Shown: positions 16,427 through 24,504 of the stretch, piece after piece
Layout of the letters: each line of letters begins with the position of its first letter
Position numbering within the stretch: the stretch's first letter is position 1
DNA from: Candidatus Meridianibacter frigidus
GTDB lineage: Bacteria > Vulcanimicrobiota > Vulcanimicrobiia > Vulcanimicrobiales > Vulcanimicrobiaceae
DNA length: 64,000 nucleotides
NCBI GenBank assembly: GCA_003243975.1
Contig: QHBJ01000005.1
Coordinates: forward strand, 62,001-126,000
Reading direction: 5' to 3'
The notes under the pieces: model-generated
What the model saw: the letters and a program-made list of their open reading frames with translations, nothing else
The model's database searches: none
What the model was told of the DNA's origin: nothing
Made by a program: the position numbers and the translations under genes

Positions 16427-17398
16427 ATGTCGAGTACTCCGGCCATTTTTATGCCGTCTGGACCGCTTTCCATCGGCGAGTTGCTCGACCGTGCGGTAAC
16501 GCTCTTGGTGCGCAACTTCTGGATCTTTGCCGTTTTGGCGGGAGTTCTGTACGTGCCCATCGCCTTGACGCAACTCGGGATGCTGGACCTTTACAAGATG
16601 TACGCCGACCTGATGAGTGCTGCCATGGGTGGTTCGATCGAAAAGGTACGCACGATCAACCAGACGATGGCGCAGTCCATGGTCACGAAGTTCGGCATTT
16701 CATTTCTGCTGCAGTTCGCCGTGGCGCTCACCCTGTCGCCGATCGTAACCGCCGCGATAACGCATGCCACCAGCAACCTGCTTCTGGGACAGACCGGAAA
16801 TGCGGCGGAGGCACTGCGCTATGCGTTGCCGCGTTGGGGACGAGTCATGCTTTATGTCTTGCTATGGGTGGTCGCGACGATCGCCGCCTTCATTGCACTT
16901 GCGCTGGTTACGGCGCTGGCTGCGTCCGCCGCCATGCTCTTTGCCAAACCGACGGCGGCAATCGCGCTGGTTATCATCGCCATCGTTTTGTTCTACCTTG
17001 CGCTAGCCGTCCTCGGACTCGCCGCGTGGGTCGCGTTCGGAGTTGGCCTGACCGCTTCAACCGTCGAGGGGCTCGGCGCCGGTGCGGCCTTCGCAACTGC
17101 GTTCAAGCGGACCTGGACGCGCGCGTATTTTTGGCGCAGCGTACTTATTGGGTTGGTGCTCCTTGCTATCTCGATGGGGATATCCACGGTTACCAGCGCT
17201 GCCGGGTTTGGTTTGCTCGCGCTGCTACACACGGGGATACCGCTGGTCATTCTTAATTCCGTTTTTGCGATCGTAAATTTGGCTATTACCGTTATTGTGA
17301 TCGTGCTGTACTACTACGACCTTCGGGTACGCGGCGAAGGGGCGGATCTGCACGTTTTGCTCGGACAAGTCGCGCAACGACCGCCCGCGACCGCGTGA
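16427..17398 (+). CDS. Multi-pass membrane protein (glycerophosphodiester-phosphodiesterase-type membrane domain)
   Basis: 323 residues with about six to seven membrane helices, beginning SIGELLDRAVTLLVRNFWIFAVLAGVLYVPIAL. This N-terminal pattern (GELLDRA..LVRRNFW) is shared with the membrane domain of GdpP-like/DUF7544 proteins, whose role is unclear. It heads the DUF4129-DUF4350-MoxR-DUF58 run and overlaps the next start (GTGA at 17395), so it is likely part of that membrane machinery. Confidence 0.65.
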   Translation: MSSTPAIFMPSGPLSIGELLDRAVTLLVRNFWIFAVLAGVLYVPIALTQLGMLDLYKMYADLMSAAMGGSIEKVRTINQTMAQSMVTKFGISFLLQFAVALTLSPIVTAAITHATSNLLLGQTGNAAEALRYALPRWGRVMLYVLLWVVATIAAFIALALVTALAASAAMLFAKPTAAIALVIIAIVLFYLALAVLGLAAWVAFGVGLTASTVEGLGAGAAFATAFKRTWTRAYFWRSVLIGLVLLAISMGISTVTSAAGFGLLALLHTGIPLVILNSVFAIVNLAITVIVIVLYYYDLRVRGEGADLHVLLGQVAQRPPATA

Positions 17399-18246
17399 TT
17401 TTCGACCGGGGCGTCATTTTCGCGCTCTTAGTCATTGCCGCGGCGCAAGCTCCGGCGCCCGCCGGTGTGCAGAACGCGCAGCAACGATGGACGAGCTCAA
17501 ACCTGCGTTCGATAGCAGCCACCAAGGACGCCCACAAGAGAGCGGCCATTCGTGCCTCTTTCGAGCAAGTTTTGCAAGCGGCGCGCATAGCTGCGGTCGT
17601 GCCCGCTCCCCACAGCGATCCGCGAACGACCGCCGCTGCGATTCTCTCAAATCATCGCCTCTATCACTTTACTACCGGTTCGGCTTCGCAACCTGAGAGC
17701 TGGCTGGTGCGGGCATGGAATTGGTTCACCGACCGCTGGAGCCGCCTTTTGCGCCTGTTATTTAGCCGCGGCCAGGGCGGTACGCTCGCATCGGGCCTTG
17801 GCGATCTCATCTTACTGCTCGCAGGGCTCGGCTTTCTATACTTCCTTGCCCGCATTGCATACGCTTACGTGCGACCGCAGGGCGCAGCCGCAACGGGCTC
17901 GATTCCCATGCGCAGGACGCCCACTAGTGACGACCTCTACGTGCAGGCCCAAGGAGCAGCGCGGAGCGGGGAATACGTTCGTGCCGTCGCGCTGCTTTTC
18001 CAAGCCGCGCTTGCGGCTTTGGGATTGAATAACGAACGGGCCCTCCGACCCGAAACGGTGGGCGCGCTGCGCCGGCGCGTGCGCGCGAACTCGGCGGAAC
18101 TCAGCATCTCGTTCGACGTTATTGCAAAGGCGCTGACCGCAGCGATCTATGCGGAGCGCCCCATGGGCGAGGCGGATTTTGCCACCAGTAGCCGCGCGTT
18201 CGAGCGGCTGCGCCACAGCGCCGGTCAGCTTGCAGCCGGCCAATAG
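17395..18246 (+). CDS. DUF4129-domain membrane protein
   Basis: 283 residues from GTG 17395. A signal-like N-terminus is followed by a ~100-residue periplasmic region, one central membrane helix (LILLLAGLGFLYFLARIAYAYV, about 141-162) and a C-terminal cytoplasmic DUF4129 domain (DDLYVQAQGAARSGEYVRAVALLFQAALAALG...RPETVGALRRRV). The domain is often found with MoxR/DUF58 and transglutaminase genes. Biochemical role unknown. Directly precedes DUF4350. Confidence 0.8.
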   Translation: MIFDRGVIFALLVIAAAQAPAPAGVQNAQQRWTSSNLRSIAATKDAHKRAAIRASFEQVLQAARIAAVVPAPHSDPRTTAAAILSNHRLYHFTTGSASQPESWLVRAWNWFTDRWSRLLRLLFSRGQGGTLASGLGDLILLLAGLGFLYFLARIAYAYVRPQGAAATGSIPMRRTPTSDDLYVQAQGAARSGEYVRAVALLFQAALAALGLNNERALRPETVGALRRRVRANSAELSISFDVIAKALTAAIYAERPMGEADFATSSRAFERLRHSAGQLAAGQ

Positions 18247-19360
18247 GCGCGACATCTTCCTGGGCATGCTGGCGCTAGCAGTTTTCGCTGCGCTCGCTTT
18301 CGTTCGTCAGGCGCAAGAACGGGCTGCGCCCTCTTCGGTTCCATCTTCCTACGATACCGGGCGTTTGGGATATCGCGCGCTCTACGACTTGCTCGGGCAG
18401 CAAGGGTTTCAGGTCTCTCGGTTTGAGGACCATCATCAGCTTTTGAACGCAAGCATTACGACGCTGGTGTTTGCAACCGGGGAGGGCGCGCCCGATCCCC
18501 AAGCGTTTACCCGCAACGATGTCATCGCGATCAAGCGTTGGACGGCAGCGGGCGGCCATTTGATCGTGCTTTCTTCGCGTTACGATCTTGGCGATGCCGT
18601 GCTGGGGTTGCCGGCCAGCCGGTCGCAACAACTCATGACCGTTGCGCACCCGGTCTTTCCGGCGCTCTTGCCGGGAGTGCGCAGCGTGCGTGGCATCTTT
18701 GCCGGCGGTTTTGCCTACGATGCGGCGCCCAAAGCGGTTCCGCTGCTGGCGACGCACAAGAATCTCGTCGCGCTGCGTTACCGCATGGGCAAGGGATTCG
18801 TCGTGGCCTTCACGGACGCAGCGCTCTTCGGAAACCAGCGGTTGGCGCTTGCCGACAATGCGCGGTTGGCGTACGACCTGTTTGCTGCAGCGCCCGGCGC
18901 GATCGCTTTTGATGAAGCCATTCACGGAAATATTGGGGGCGATTCTTTTTGGAGCGTACTGCCCGCGCCCGCGCACGCGGCCGCGTACCTGCTGTTGGTT
19001 GCAACGCTGCTGGCGGCGCTTGGCAGCGCCGTCCGTTTTGCGCCACCGGTGGAACTAGCGCCCGCAGACGAACGCGGGTCCGGCGACTACATTTCCGCTA
19101 TGGGGCGGTTGCTGGCGCGCGCCAAAGCCGCGGGCAAAGCCGTACGGGACGATGCGGAGCCGGTGATGCGTGCGGTGCGCCGTTCGGTCAATGCGCCGGC
19201 CGATGCGCCGATGAAGGTTGTGGTGGAACGTTTGAAATCCGGCGCTTTGCAGCGCTCGGTGCGCGAATTGCACCATTTGACGCAACTCGACCATCCGAGC
19301 GACAGAGAATTGCTGCGCGCCGGCGCGCTTTGCGCGCGACTTCGAAAGGACTTTACATGA
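18230..19360 (+). CDS. DUF4350-domain membrane protein
   Basis: 376 residues if started at TTG 18230, which gives a basic N-terminus (QPANRRD) before the first membrane helix (IFLGMLALAVFAALAFV); ATG 18266 is the alternative. The core shows the DUF4350 features: YDTGRLGYRALYDLLGQQGFQV, IKRWTAAGGHLIVLSSRY, GKGFVVAFTDAALFGNQRL, FDEAIHGN. This Rossmann-like GATase1 relative faces the periplasm. A second helix (AHAAAYLLLVATLLAALGSAV) leads to a cytoplasmic helical tail. It ends in an ATGA overlap with the MoxR gene. Confidence 0.78.
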   Translation: MQPANRRDIFLGMLALAVFAALAFVRQAQERAAPSSVPSSYDTGRLGYRALYDLLGQQGFQVSRFEDHHQLLNASITTLVFATGEGAPDPQAFTRNDVIAIKRWTAAGGHLIVLSSRYDLGDAVLGLPASRSQQLMTVAHPVFPALLPGVRSVRGIFAGGFAYDAAPKAVPLLATHKNLVALRYRMGKGFVVAFTDAALFGNQRLALADNARLAYDLFAAAPGAIAFDEAIHGNIGGDSFWSVLPAPAHAAAYLLLVATLLAALGSAVRFAPPVELAPADERGSGDYISAMGRLLARAKAAGKAVRDDAEPVMRAVRRSVNAPADAPMKVVVERLKSGALQRSVRELHHLTQLDHPSDRELLRAGALCARLRKDFT

Positions 19361-20328
19361 CCGATTCGGTTCAATCTCTGGCGCAACGGATCGATGCCGG
19401 CGTGGCGAAGGTGTTGGTGGGCGCGGAGCGGTCCGCATTCGCCCTCGAGCTCGCGCTCTTCGGCCGGGGTCACGTGTTGATCGAAGGGGTCCCCGGCACC
19501 GGGAAAACCCTGCTCGTGCGCACCATGGCGCTGCTCTTGGGTTTGGACTTTCGGCGCATTCAGTTTACGCCCGATCTGATGCCTGCCGACGTCACCGGCA
19601 CCACCGTATTCAACCCCAAGACCGCAGAGTTTAGCCTGCGTCCCGGCCCCCTTGTGGCAAATATCGTGCTGGCTGATGAAATAAATCGCACTCCTCCTAA
19701 GACGCAGTCTGCGCTCCTGGAAGCGATGGAAGAAGGGCGCGTCACCATCGACGGAACGCCCATCGAGTTGCCGAAGCCGTTTCTCATCTGTGCGACTCAA
19801 AATCCGATCGAGTATGAAGGCACCTATCCGCTCCCCGAGGCGCAAGTCGACCGCTTTATGGTTAAGGTGGAGTCGGCATATCCAACGCGCGAGCAGGAAC
19901 TGGATTTGATCGCGCGCGTGGCGGACGGCTTTGATGCGCAAGCGCTCGAGAGCGGCGGCATCGTCCCGGTGACGACGGCGGCTGAAATCTTGCAGGCGCA
20001 GCGCGCCGCGCGCCGCGTCCATGTCTCCGCCGTGGTGCAAACCTACATTTACGATTTGATCGCTGCCACGCGTAATAGCGGACAACTCTCGCTGGGTGCA
20101 AGTCCACGGGCAGCCATTACCCTGGTGGTCGCGGCACAAGTCGCCGCCGCCATCGACGGGCGCGAGTACGCGACGCCGGACGACGTCAAAGATGTCTCGC
20201 AATTAGTGCTGGCACACCGTTTTATTCTGCATCCCCATGCGGAGGTTGAGGGGCGTACGAGCTCCGACATTCTGCAGAGCATTCTGCTTTCAACGCCGGT
20301 TCCTAAAGACACAGCCGCCGTTTCTTGA
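19357..20328 (+). CDS. MoxR-family AAA ATPase
   Basis: 323 residues from ATG 19357, with a good Shine-Dalgarno (GAAAGGA, 19344-19350). Walker A GVPGTGKT (44-51), FTPDLMPADVTGTTVF, Walker B VLADEINR, the MoxR-specific TPPKTQSALLEAMEE, sensor 1 FLICATQNPIEYEGTYPLPEAQVDRF, and the lid domain with sensor 2 SPRAAITL are present. MoxR ATPases act as chaperones that activate or assemble partner complexes, typically with a DUF58/VWA protein, which follows immediately. Confidence 0.93.
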   Translation: MTDSVQSLAQRIDAGVAKVLVGAERSAFALELALFGRGHVLIEGVPGTGKTLLVRTMALLLGLDFRRIQFTPDLMPADVTGTTVFNPKTAEFSLRPGPLVANIVLADEINRTPPKTQSALLEAMEEGRVTIDGTPIELPKPFLICATQNPIEYEGTYPLPEAQVDRFMVKVESAYPTREQELDLIARVADGFDAQALESGGIVPVTTAAEILQAQRAARRVHVSAVVQTYIYDLIAATRNSGQLSLGASPRAAITLVVAAQVAAAIDGREYATPDDVKDVSQLVLAHRFILHPHAEVEGRTSSDILQSILLSTPVPKDTAAVS

Positions 20329-21656
20329 AGCGCTTTCGGCTCTCGATTTGGGCGGGGTCGCGCTTGATCGCAGCAATCTGCGTGCTGGCATTCTTGTACG
20401 TCCTTGCCGGTGCGGTCCCGGCGCTTCTTCTGCCCGCGCACGCATGCGCCGTGTTGCTCGCGGCGTTCATAATCGCGGACATTGGAATCGGCCCCCCCGC
20501 CGGGGCCTTGCGCATCGAGCGCTTGCAAATCGAACACTTCGCGCTGCGCGTTCCGGCTCGCTTGCGCTATCGCGTGACGAACACCGGCAATTGCGCGGTC
20601 CATTTCGGCCTGATTGAAACGCCGGCGTTTCGGCTGCACTACGATATCGACGAACTGCGCGGTGGAGTGGCTGCTCGCAGCTATCGTGAATTGGAGCGCG
20701 CCGTCACACCGCTGGACCGCGGCGAGGTGCGCCTGGGGGAGCTTTACGCCTGGTTTGAAAATCCCATCGGCCTCTTGCGCAGACGCACTCGCTTCTCGCT
20801 GCCGGCGGAGCTGCGGATATATCCCGACCTTTCGGCGGTCCAACGTTACGGACGCCTGCACGTACGCAACCGGCTGATCGAGGCCGGCTTGCGTAAGATG
20901 CGCCTGCGCGGCACCGGTACGGAATTCGAGAGCTTGCGAGAGTACGCAAGCGGCGATCAATTTCGCGCTATCGATTGGAAGGCTACCGCTAAGCGCGGAA
21001 AACTTATGATCGCGCAATATGAGGTCGAACGTTCCCAGAATATCATGCTGGTATTGGATTGCGGACGCCTTATGACGCCGCGCATCGAGGGACAGCGCAA
21101 ACTCGATTATGCCGTAACCGCAGCGCTCTCGGTGGCGACTATCGCCGGATTGGCGAGCGATAAAGTCGGTTTTTTAGCTTTTGCAAACGGGATCATCACC
21201 GTTTCGGCGCCGCGGCCAAGCCGGATAGCACTGGCGCTCGCCTCCGAGCAGTTGTACGGGCTGCAGTCTCGCTTTGAGGAATCGGATTATAGCCGCGCCT
21301 TCGGTTACTTACGCAACCGTCTGCACAAACGCAGTTTGATCGTCTTCTTTACGGACATGTTCGATCCGGTGGCGTCGGCGGCACTCCTGGCAGAGATCGG
21401 CACGCTTGCAAAGCGCCACATGATCGTCTGCGTTTTTATGAACGATGCGGCGGTCGAAAGCGTGCTAGCCGCGCCGCCTGCGCACCCGCTCGATGTGTAT
21501 AGCGCCGCCGTCGCCGCCACGCTCTCGGAAGAGCGCCGCACGGCGGCCACGATTCTGGGTCAGCTCGGCGTACGCGTGGTGGACGTTCCGGCCCCCCGGT
21601 TGAGCGTTTCTTTGATCGACGCTTACCTAGAGATCAAGCAGCGCGCGTTACTTTAG
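20325..21656 (+). CDS. DUF58 (VWA-like) membrane protein
   Basis: 443 residues from TTG 20325, overlapping the MoxR stop (TTGA). Two N-terminal membrane helices are followed by a beta-rich ectodomain-like stretch. The diagnostic DUF58 segment is GTGTEFESLREYASGDQFRAIDWKATAKRGKLMIAQYEVERSQNIMLVLD (quoted here as 20-residue parts: GTGTEFESLREYASGDQFRA, then IDWKATAKRGKLM). The C-terminal von Willebrand A-like fold has a degenerate MIDAS (LVLDCGRLM). DUF58 proteins are MoxR partners. The end overlaps the convergent SpoIIM-like gene by 23 bases. Confidence 0.88.
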   Translation: MKRFRLSIWAGSRLIAAICVLAFLYVLAGAVPALLLPAHACAVLLAAFIIADIGIGPPAGALRIERLQIEHFALRVPARLRYRVTNTGNCAVHFGLIETPAFRLHYDIDELRGGVAARSYRELERAVTPLDRGEVRLGELYAWFENPIGLLRRRTRFSLPAELRIYPDLSAVQRYGRLHVRNRLIEAGLRKMRLRGTGTEFESLREYASGDQFRAIDWKATAKRGKLMIAQYEVERSQNIMLVLDCGRLMTPRIEGQRKLDYAVTAALSVATIAGLASDKVGFLAFANGIITVSAPRPSRIALALASEQLYGLQSRFEESDYSRAFGYLRNRLHKRSLIVFFTDMFDPVASAALLAEIGTLAKRHMIVCVFMNDAAVESVLAAPPAHPLDVYSAAVAATLSEERRTAATILGQLGVRVVDVPAPRLSVSLIDAYLEIKQRALL

Positions 21657-22611
21657 CGGTTCCCGCAAGAGAAAAGTAGGCGAGCATCGCCACCCCTGTC
21701 AGCGCGCCGACGGCGATGCGGATCTCGGGTGCGAACCGTAACGGCGAAAAGAAACCCTCGATCGTGCCGGCCACGCACAGCATTGCAGCCACGCCGGCTA
21801 TGAGCGTTCCCGCCCGCCGGCCGTTTTCGCGCAAGGCGTCCCCCCGATGCCTGCGACCCGGCGCGATGACCGCCGCCGCCAGCAGCAGTCCCGCCGCTCC
21901 CGAGATTTGAATGGCGGTCAGCTCGATGAGCCCGTGCGGCGCCACCGTGGCCCAGAAGTCGAATCCAAAGCCAGCGTGTGCGAAGAGTGCCCCCATGCCG
22001 CCCAGCATCAAGCCGTTGAAGATGATGATATAGGCGGTGAGAATCCCCAGTGTCATTCCGCCGCCAAAAGCTACGACCGACACCTTGATGTTGTTGGTGA
22101 TGATCAACGCAGACATTGCCGCCGATTCCTCGGGTTTGACCGCAAAGTTCGAATCGTGCAAACTCTTTTGAATGTGAGCTGGAACCATTTCGGAAGGAAG
22201 CAGCGCAAAGGCCTTGTCCGGGTGCGCGGCGACGATGGCATAGGCAAGCATGGCCGAGCAGACGGTGAGCGCGATGCAGGTTGCGACGTACCAAAACGAC
22301 CGCCGAAACTCTTGCGGAAAGGTTCGTGAGAAAAAATGGGTTAGACGCTCCCGCCCCGATTCCACACTTCCACGGTAGACGGCGGCGTGCGCGCGAGCAA
22401 CTAACCGGTTGAGATAGGCCTGCAATTTTGGATCGAAAGCGTGCCCTTGCGCGTACGCAAAGTCCGAGGTGACCCAACGGTAAAGGCGACCTAATTGCTC
22501 GACTTGGTCCGGCTGCAAACGTCGCACGCCTCGCACGCCCGCACTCGCCAGCAGCGACTCCAGTTGGTCCCACGCGGGTCCTCGGCGCGCGATGAAAAGC
22601 GTTTGGTTCAA
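21634..22611 (-). CDS. Stage II sporulation protein M (SpoIIM)-family membrane protein
   Basis: 325 residues. A soluble helical N-terminus (LESLLASAGVRGVRRLQPDQ, LGRLYRWVTSDFAYAQGHAF) is followed by about five membrane helices. The SpoIIM-family signatures ALIITNNIKVSVVAFGGGMTLG and FWATVAPHGLIELTAIQISGAAGLLLA are present. The name derives from Bacillus; no sporulation is implied. Such proteins recur with RDD, MoxR and DUF58 genes, as here, but this one lies on the opposite strand, divergent from RDD and convergent with DUF58. Confidence 0.88.
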   Translation of the reverse strand: MNQTLFIARRGPAWDQLESLLASAGVRGVRRLQPDQVEQLGRLYRWVTSDFAYAQGHAFDPKLQAYLNRLVARAHAAVYRGSVESGRERLTHFFSRTFPQEFRRSFWYVATCIALTVCSAMLAYAIVAAHPDKAFALLPSEMVPAHIQKSLHDSNFAVKPEESAAMSALIITNNIKVSVVAFGGGMTLGILTAYIIIFNGLMLGGMGALFAHAGFGFDFWATVAPHGLIELTAIQISGAAGLLLAAAVIAPGRRHRGDALRENGRRAGTLIAGVAAMLCVAGTIEGFFSPLRFAPEIRIAVGALTGVAMLAYFSLAGTAKVTRAA

Positions 22612-22695
22612 GGAGCGGCGGGCCGTTCCGTATTCACTTCCAAAGCTTTTTCTTTAGCCAATGGATTCGCACCCGCGGGGGCGTAGAACCGGGCC

Positions 22696-23430
22696 ATGGA
22701 CCGGACGCTGTCGGTACGTACGCCCGAAAGCATTGCATTCTCGTACGAACTGGCGGGCCTCGGCAGCCGCTTTTTGGCAGTGCTATTGGACTTGCTTATC
22801 CAGGTTATCGTTGCGATGGCGGTGTTTTGGGCCTTGGTGGCCGTCGCGGGGCATGCCCACCCTTTGCCGCTGCCGCCGCGCGAAGAGAAGCTGGCGCAAT
22901 CGCTCGCGATCGCCTTTATCGCTTTTGGCTTATTTACGATATTTTTCGGTTACTTCATCATCTTTGAGGCGTTTTGGAACGGCCAAACTCCCGGAAAGCG
23001 TCTTCTCGGCGTTCGCGTAGTGCGCGACGGCGGCTTTCCTGTCGACTTCATGAGTTCGCTGATCCGCAATTTCGTGCGCATCGTCGAGATGGGCCTCGCA
23101 TTTTACGCAGTAAGCGCGATCTGCACGCTGCTCTCTCCGGAGAACAAACGCCTGGGTGATTATGCCGCCGGTACGATCGTCGTGCGCGATAGCCGCGCCG
23201 CGGTACCCGCTCGTTTGAACGAGGTGTTGCAAACGGCCCTACATCTTTCGCTAACCTCGCAGGAACGCGCGCTTATCACGCGTTTTCTCGACCGCCGAAG
23301 TTCGCTGCTTCCCGAATCGCGCAGCGCGCTAGCATCGCAGATCGCGGCACTCCTGCGCCCCCGCGTCCACGGCGACCTGGCGGCGCTTCCGAATGAAACC
23401 CTGATCGAACGCATCGACGCGTCGCTTTAG
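22696..23430 (+). CDS. RDD-family membrane protein
   Basis: 244 residues. It carries the family motif region ALPESIAFSYELAGLGSRFLAVLLDLLIQ-type (here SIAFSYELAGLGSRFLAVLL), three membrane helices, and the second conserved stretch WNGQTPGKRLLGVRVVRDGG, then LIRNFVRIVE. A cytoplasmic helical tail of ~90 residues follows. RDD proteins are small membrane proteins of uncertain, possibly transport, function. Divergent from the SpoIIM-like gene across an 84-base gap that must hold both promoters. Confidence 0.85.
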   Translation: MDRTLSVRTPESIAFSYELAGLGSRFLAVLLDLLIQVIVAMAVFWALVAVAGHAHPLPLPPREEKLAQSLAIAFIAFGLFTIFFGYFIIFEAFWNGQTPGKRLLGVRVVRDGGFPVDFMSSLIRNFVRIVEMGLAFYAVSAICTLLSPENKRLGDYAAGTIVVRDSRAAVPARLNEVLQTALHLSLTSQERALITRFLDRRSSLLPESRSALASQIAALLRPRVHGDLAALPNETLIERIDASL

Positions 23431-23453
23431 GTCTGCAGAACTGCGCACCAAGA

Positions 23454-24446
23454 TTACTTCGTAAAGCGCGAGGCCAGGTCACGCGCGAACGCAAGCGCGT
23501 CACTCTTGGTGCGCTCGTACATGGCCGAGGCCTCGCCCTTGGACATGTGTGCGCCGTGTTCGTGATAAAACGTAACGCCCTCTCCGACGACGATCGTACC
23601 CGCGTAGGCGATTGCACCTTTGATCGCGATCCCGGCCACCGGTATGAAGCCGGAGAGTTCGCGCGCGAGCATGCGCCATCCAAATCCGCCACCGACCACC
23701 GGTAGCAACTGCCATAGCCGCTGAAGGTCTGGGTCTTTTCCGTAAGCCGCCTCGATGTGCAGCAAGAGCATCATCTGAATGCCGGTGATCGCCACGGTGT
23801 CGCCGGCCGATGCCAGGGCGCCCAACACAATACCGACCACCGGCACGTGATCCACCAAGGCGCTAGCGAGCGCAACTTTGAGCGCGCTGTTGGCCGCATC
23901 GCGTGTCAGCTTGGCGGCCACGGTTTCGCGAAGCGCCGGCAGATTGCGCCCAATCGCAATCTCAACGCTCTTACAAACGTCGATGAGCTGTGGGAAGAAT
24001 CGTCCGCGAAGCGCATCGCGGCTGATCTCAGGCACAACGTATTCGGCCCAGGTTCCGGGCGCGGGCGCGCTAGGCGGCCCGCTCGCTTGCGCCTCCGGGT
24101 CGACGGTGATCGCGAAAATAGGCAGGCGCGCGGAGCGCAAGCTACCCAGGTTCGCCTCGTGAACGTCGGAGCCGCGCGAACCCAGAAAGATAATGCAGCG
24201 CGCATCGCCGGTTTGCAGCTGCGTGCGCCCGGCATCGATCGTTTCAAGCGTGGAGGCGGCTTCTAGCGGTACGACCCCGTCGGTATGCCCGCGCAAGAGG
24301 AGCGTACGCATTGCAGTTACCAGAAGCGGATCGCCGCACAGAAGAAACCGGAAGGGTCTTCGCGTGTGCGCCTGAACCGCGCGCACGTCGATGCCTTTGC
24401 GAACGAGGCGAAAGAGATCGCCGGCGGCGCCTATACTTGCGGCCAT
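23454..24446 (-). CDS. DUF697 protein with GTPase-like N-terminal region lacking a P-loop
   Basis: 330 residues from ATG 24446, fixed by a strong AAGGAG seven bases upstream; the longer frame is shadow. Residues ~35-170 look like an alpha/beta domain (FRFLLCGDPLLVTAMRTLL, IIFLGSRGSD, PIFAITVDP), with no GxxxxGK[ST] P-loop. Residues ~185-300 are DUF697: LTRDAANSALKVALASALVDHVPVVG, hydrophobic helices, FIPVAGIAIKGAIAYAGTIVVGEG. DUF697 usually sits C-terminal to Era-like GTPases. This may be a degenerate GTPase relative that associates with the membrane. Upstream in the same direction is the M48 protease end (58-base gap). Confidence 0.65.
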   Translation of the reverse strand: MAASIGAAGDLFRLVRKGIDVRAVQAHTRRPFRFLLCGDPLLVTAMRTLLLRGHTDGVVPLEAASTLETIDAGRTQLQTGDARCIIFLGSRGSDVHEANLGSLRSARLPIFAITVDPEAQASGPPSAPAPGTWAEYVVPEISRDALRGRFFPQLIDVCKSVEIAIGRNLPALRETVAAKLTRDAANSALKVALASALVDHVPVVGIVLGALASAGDTVAITGIQMMLLLHIEAAYGKDPDLQRLWQLLPVVGGGFGWRMLARELSGFIPVAGIAIKGAIAYAGTIVVGEGVTFYHEHGAHMSKGEASAMYERTKSDALAFARDLASRFTK

Positions 24447-24504
24447 GTCAACTCCTTTTTGGCGTACCCTGCCGTAGTACCCAAAAGGGAGCGGGATGTT
24501 TCCG

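Noticed and set aside
18149-18229. Upstream extension of the DUF4350 gene
   Set aside because: Overlaps the coding end of DUF4129 and has no start signal; the first plausible start is TTG 18230.
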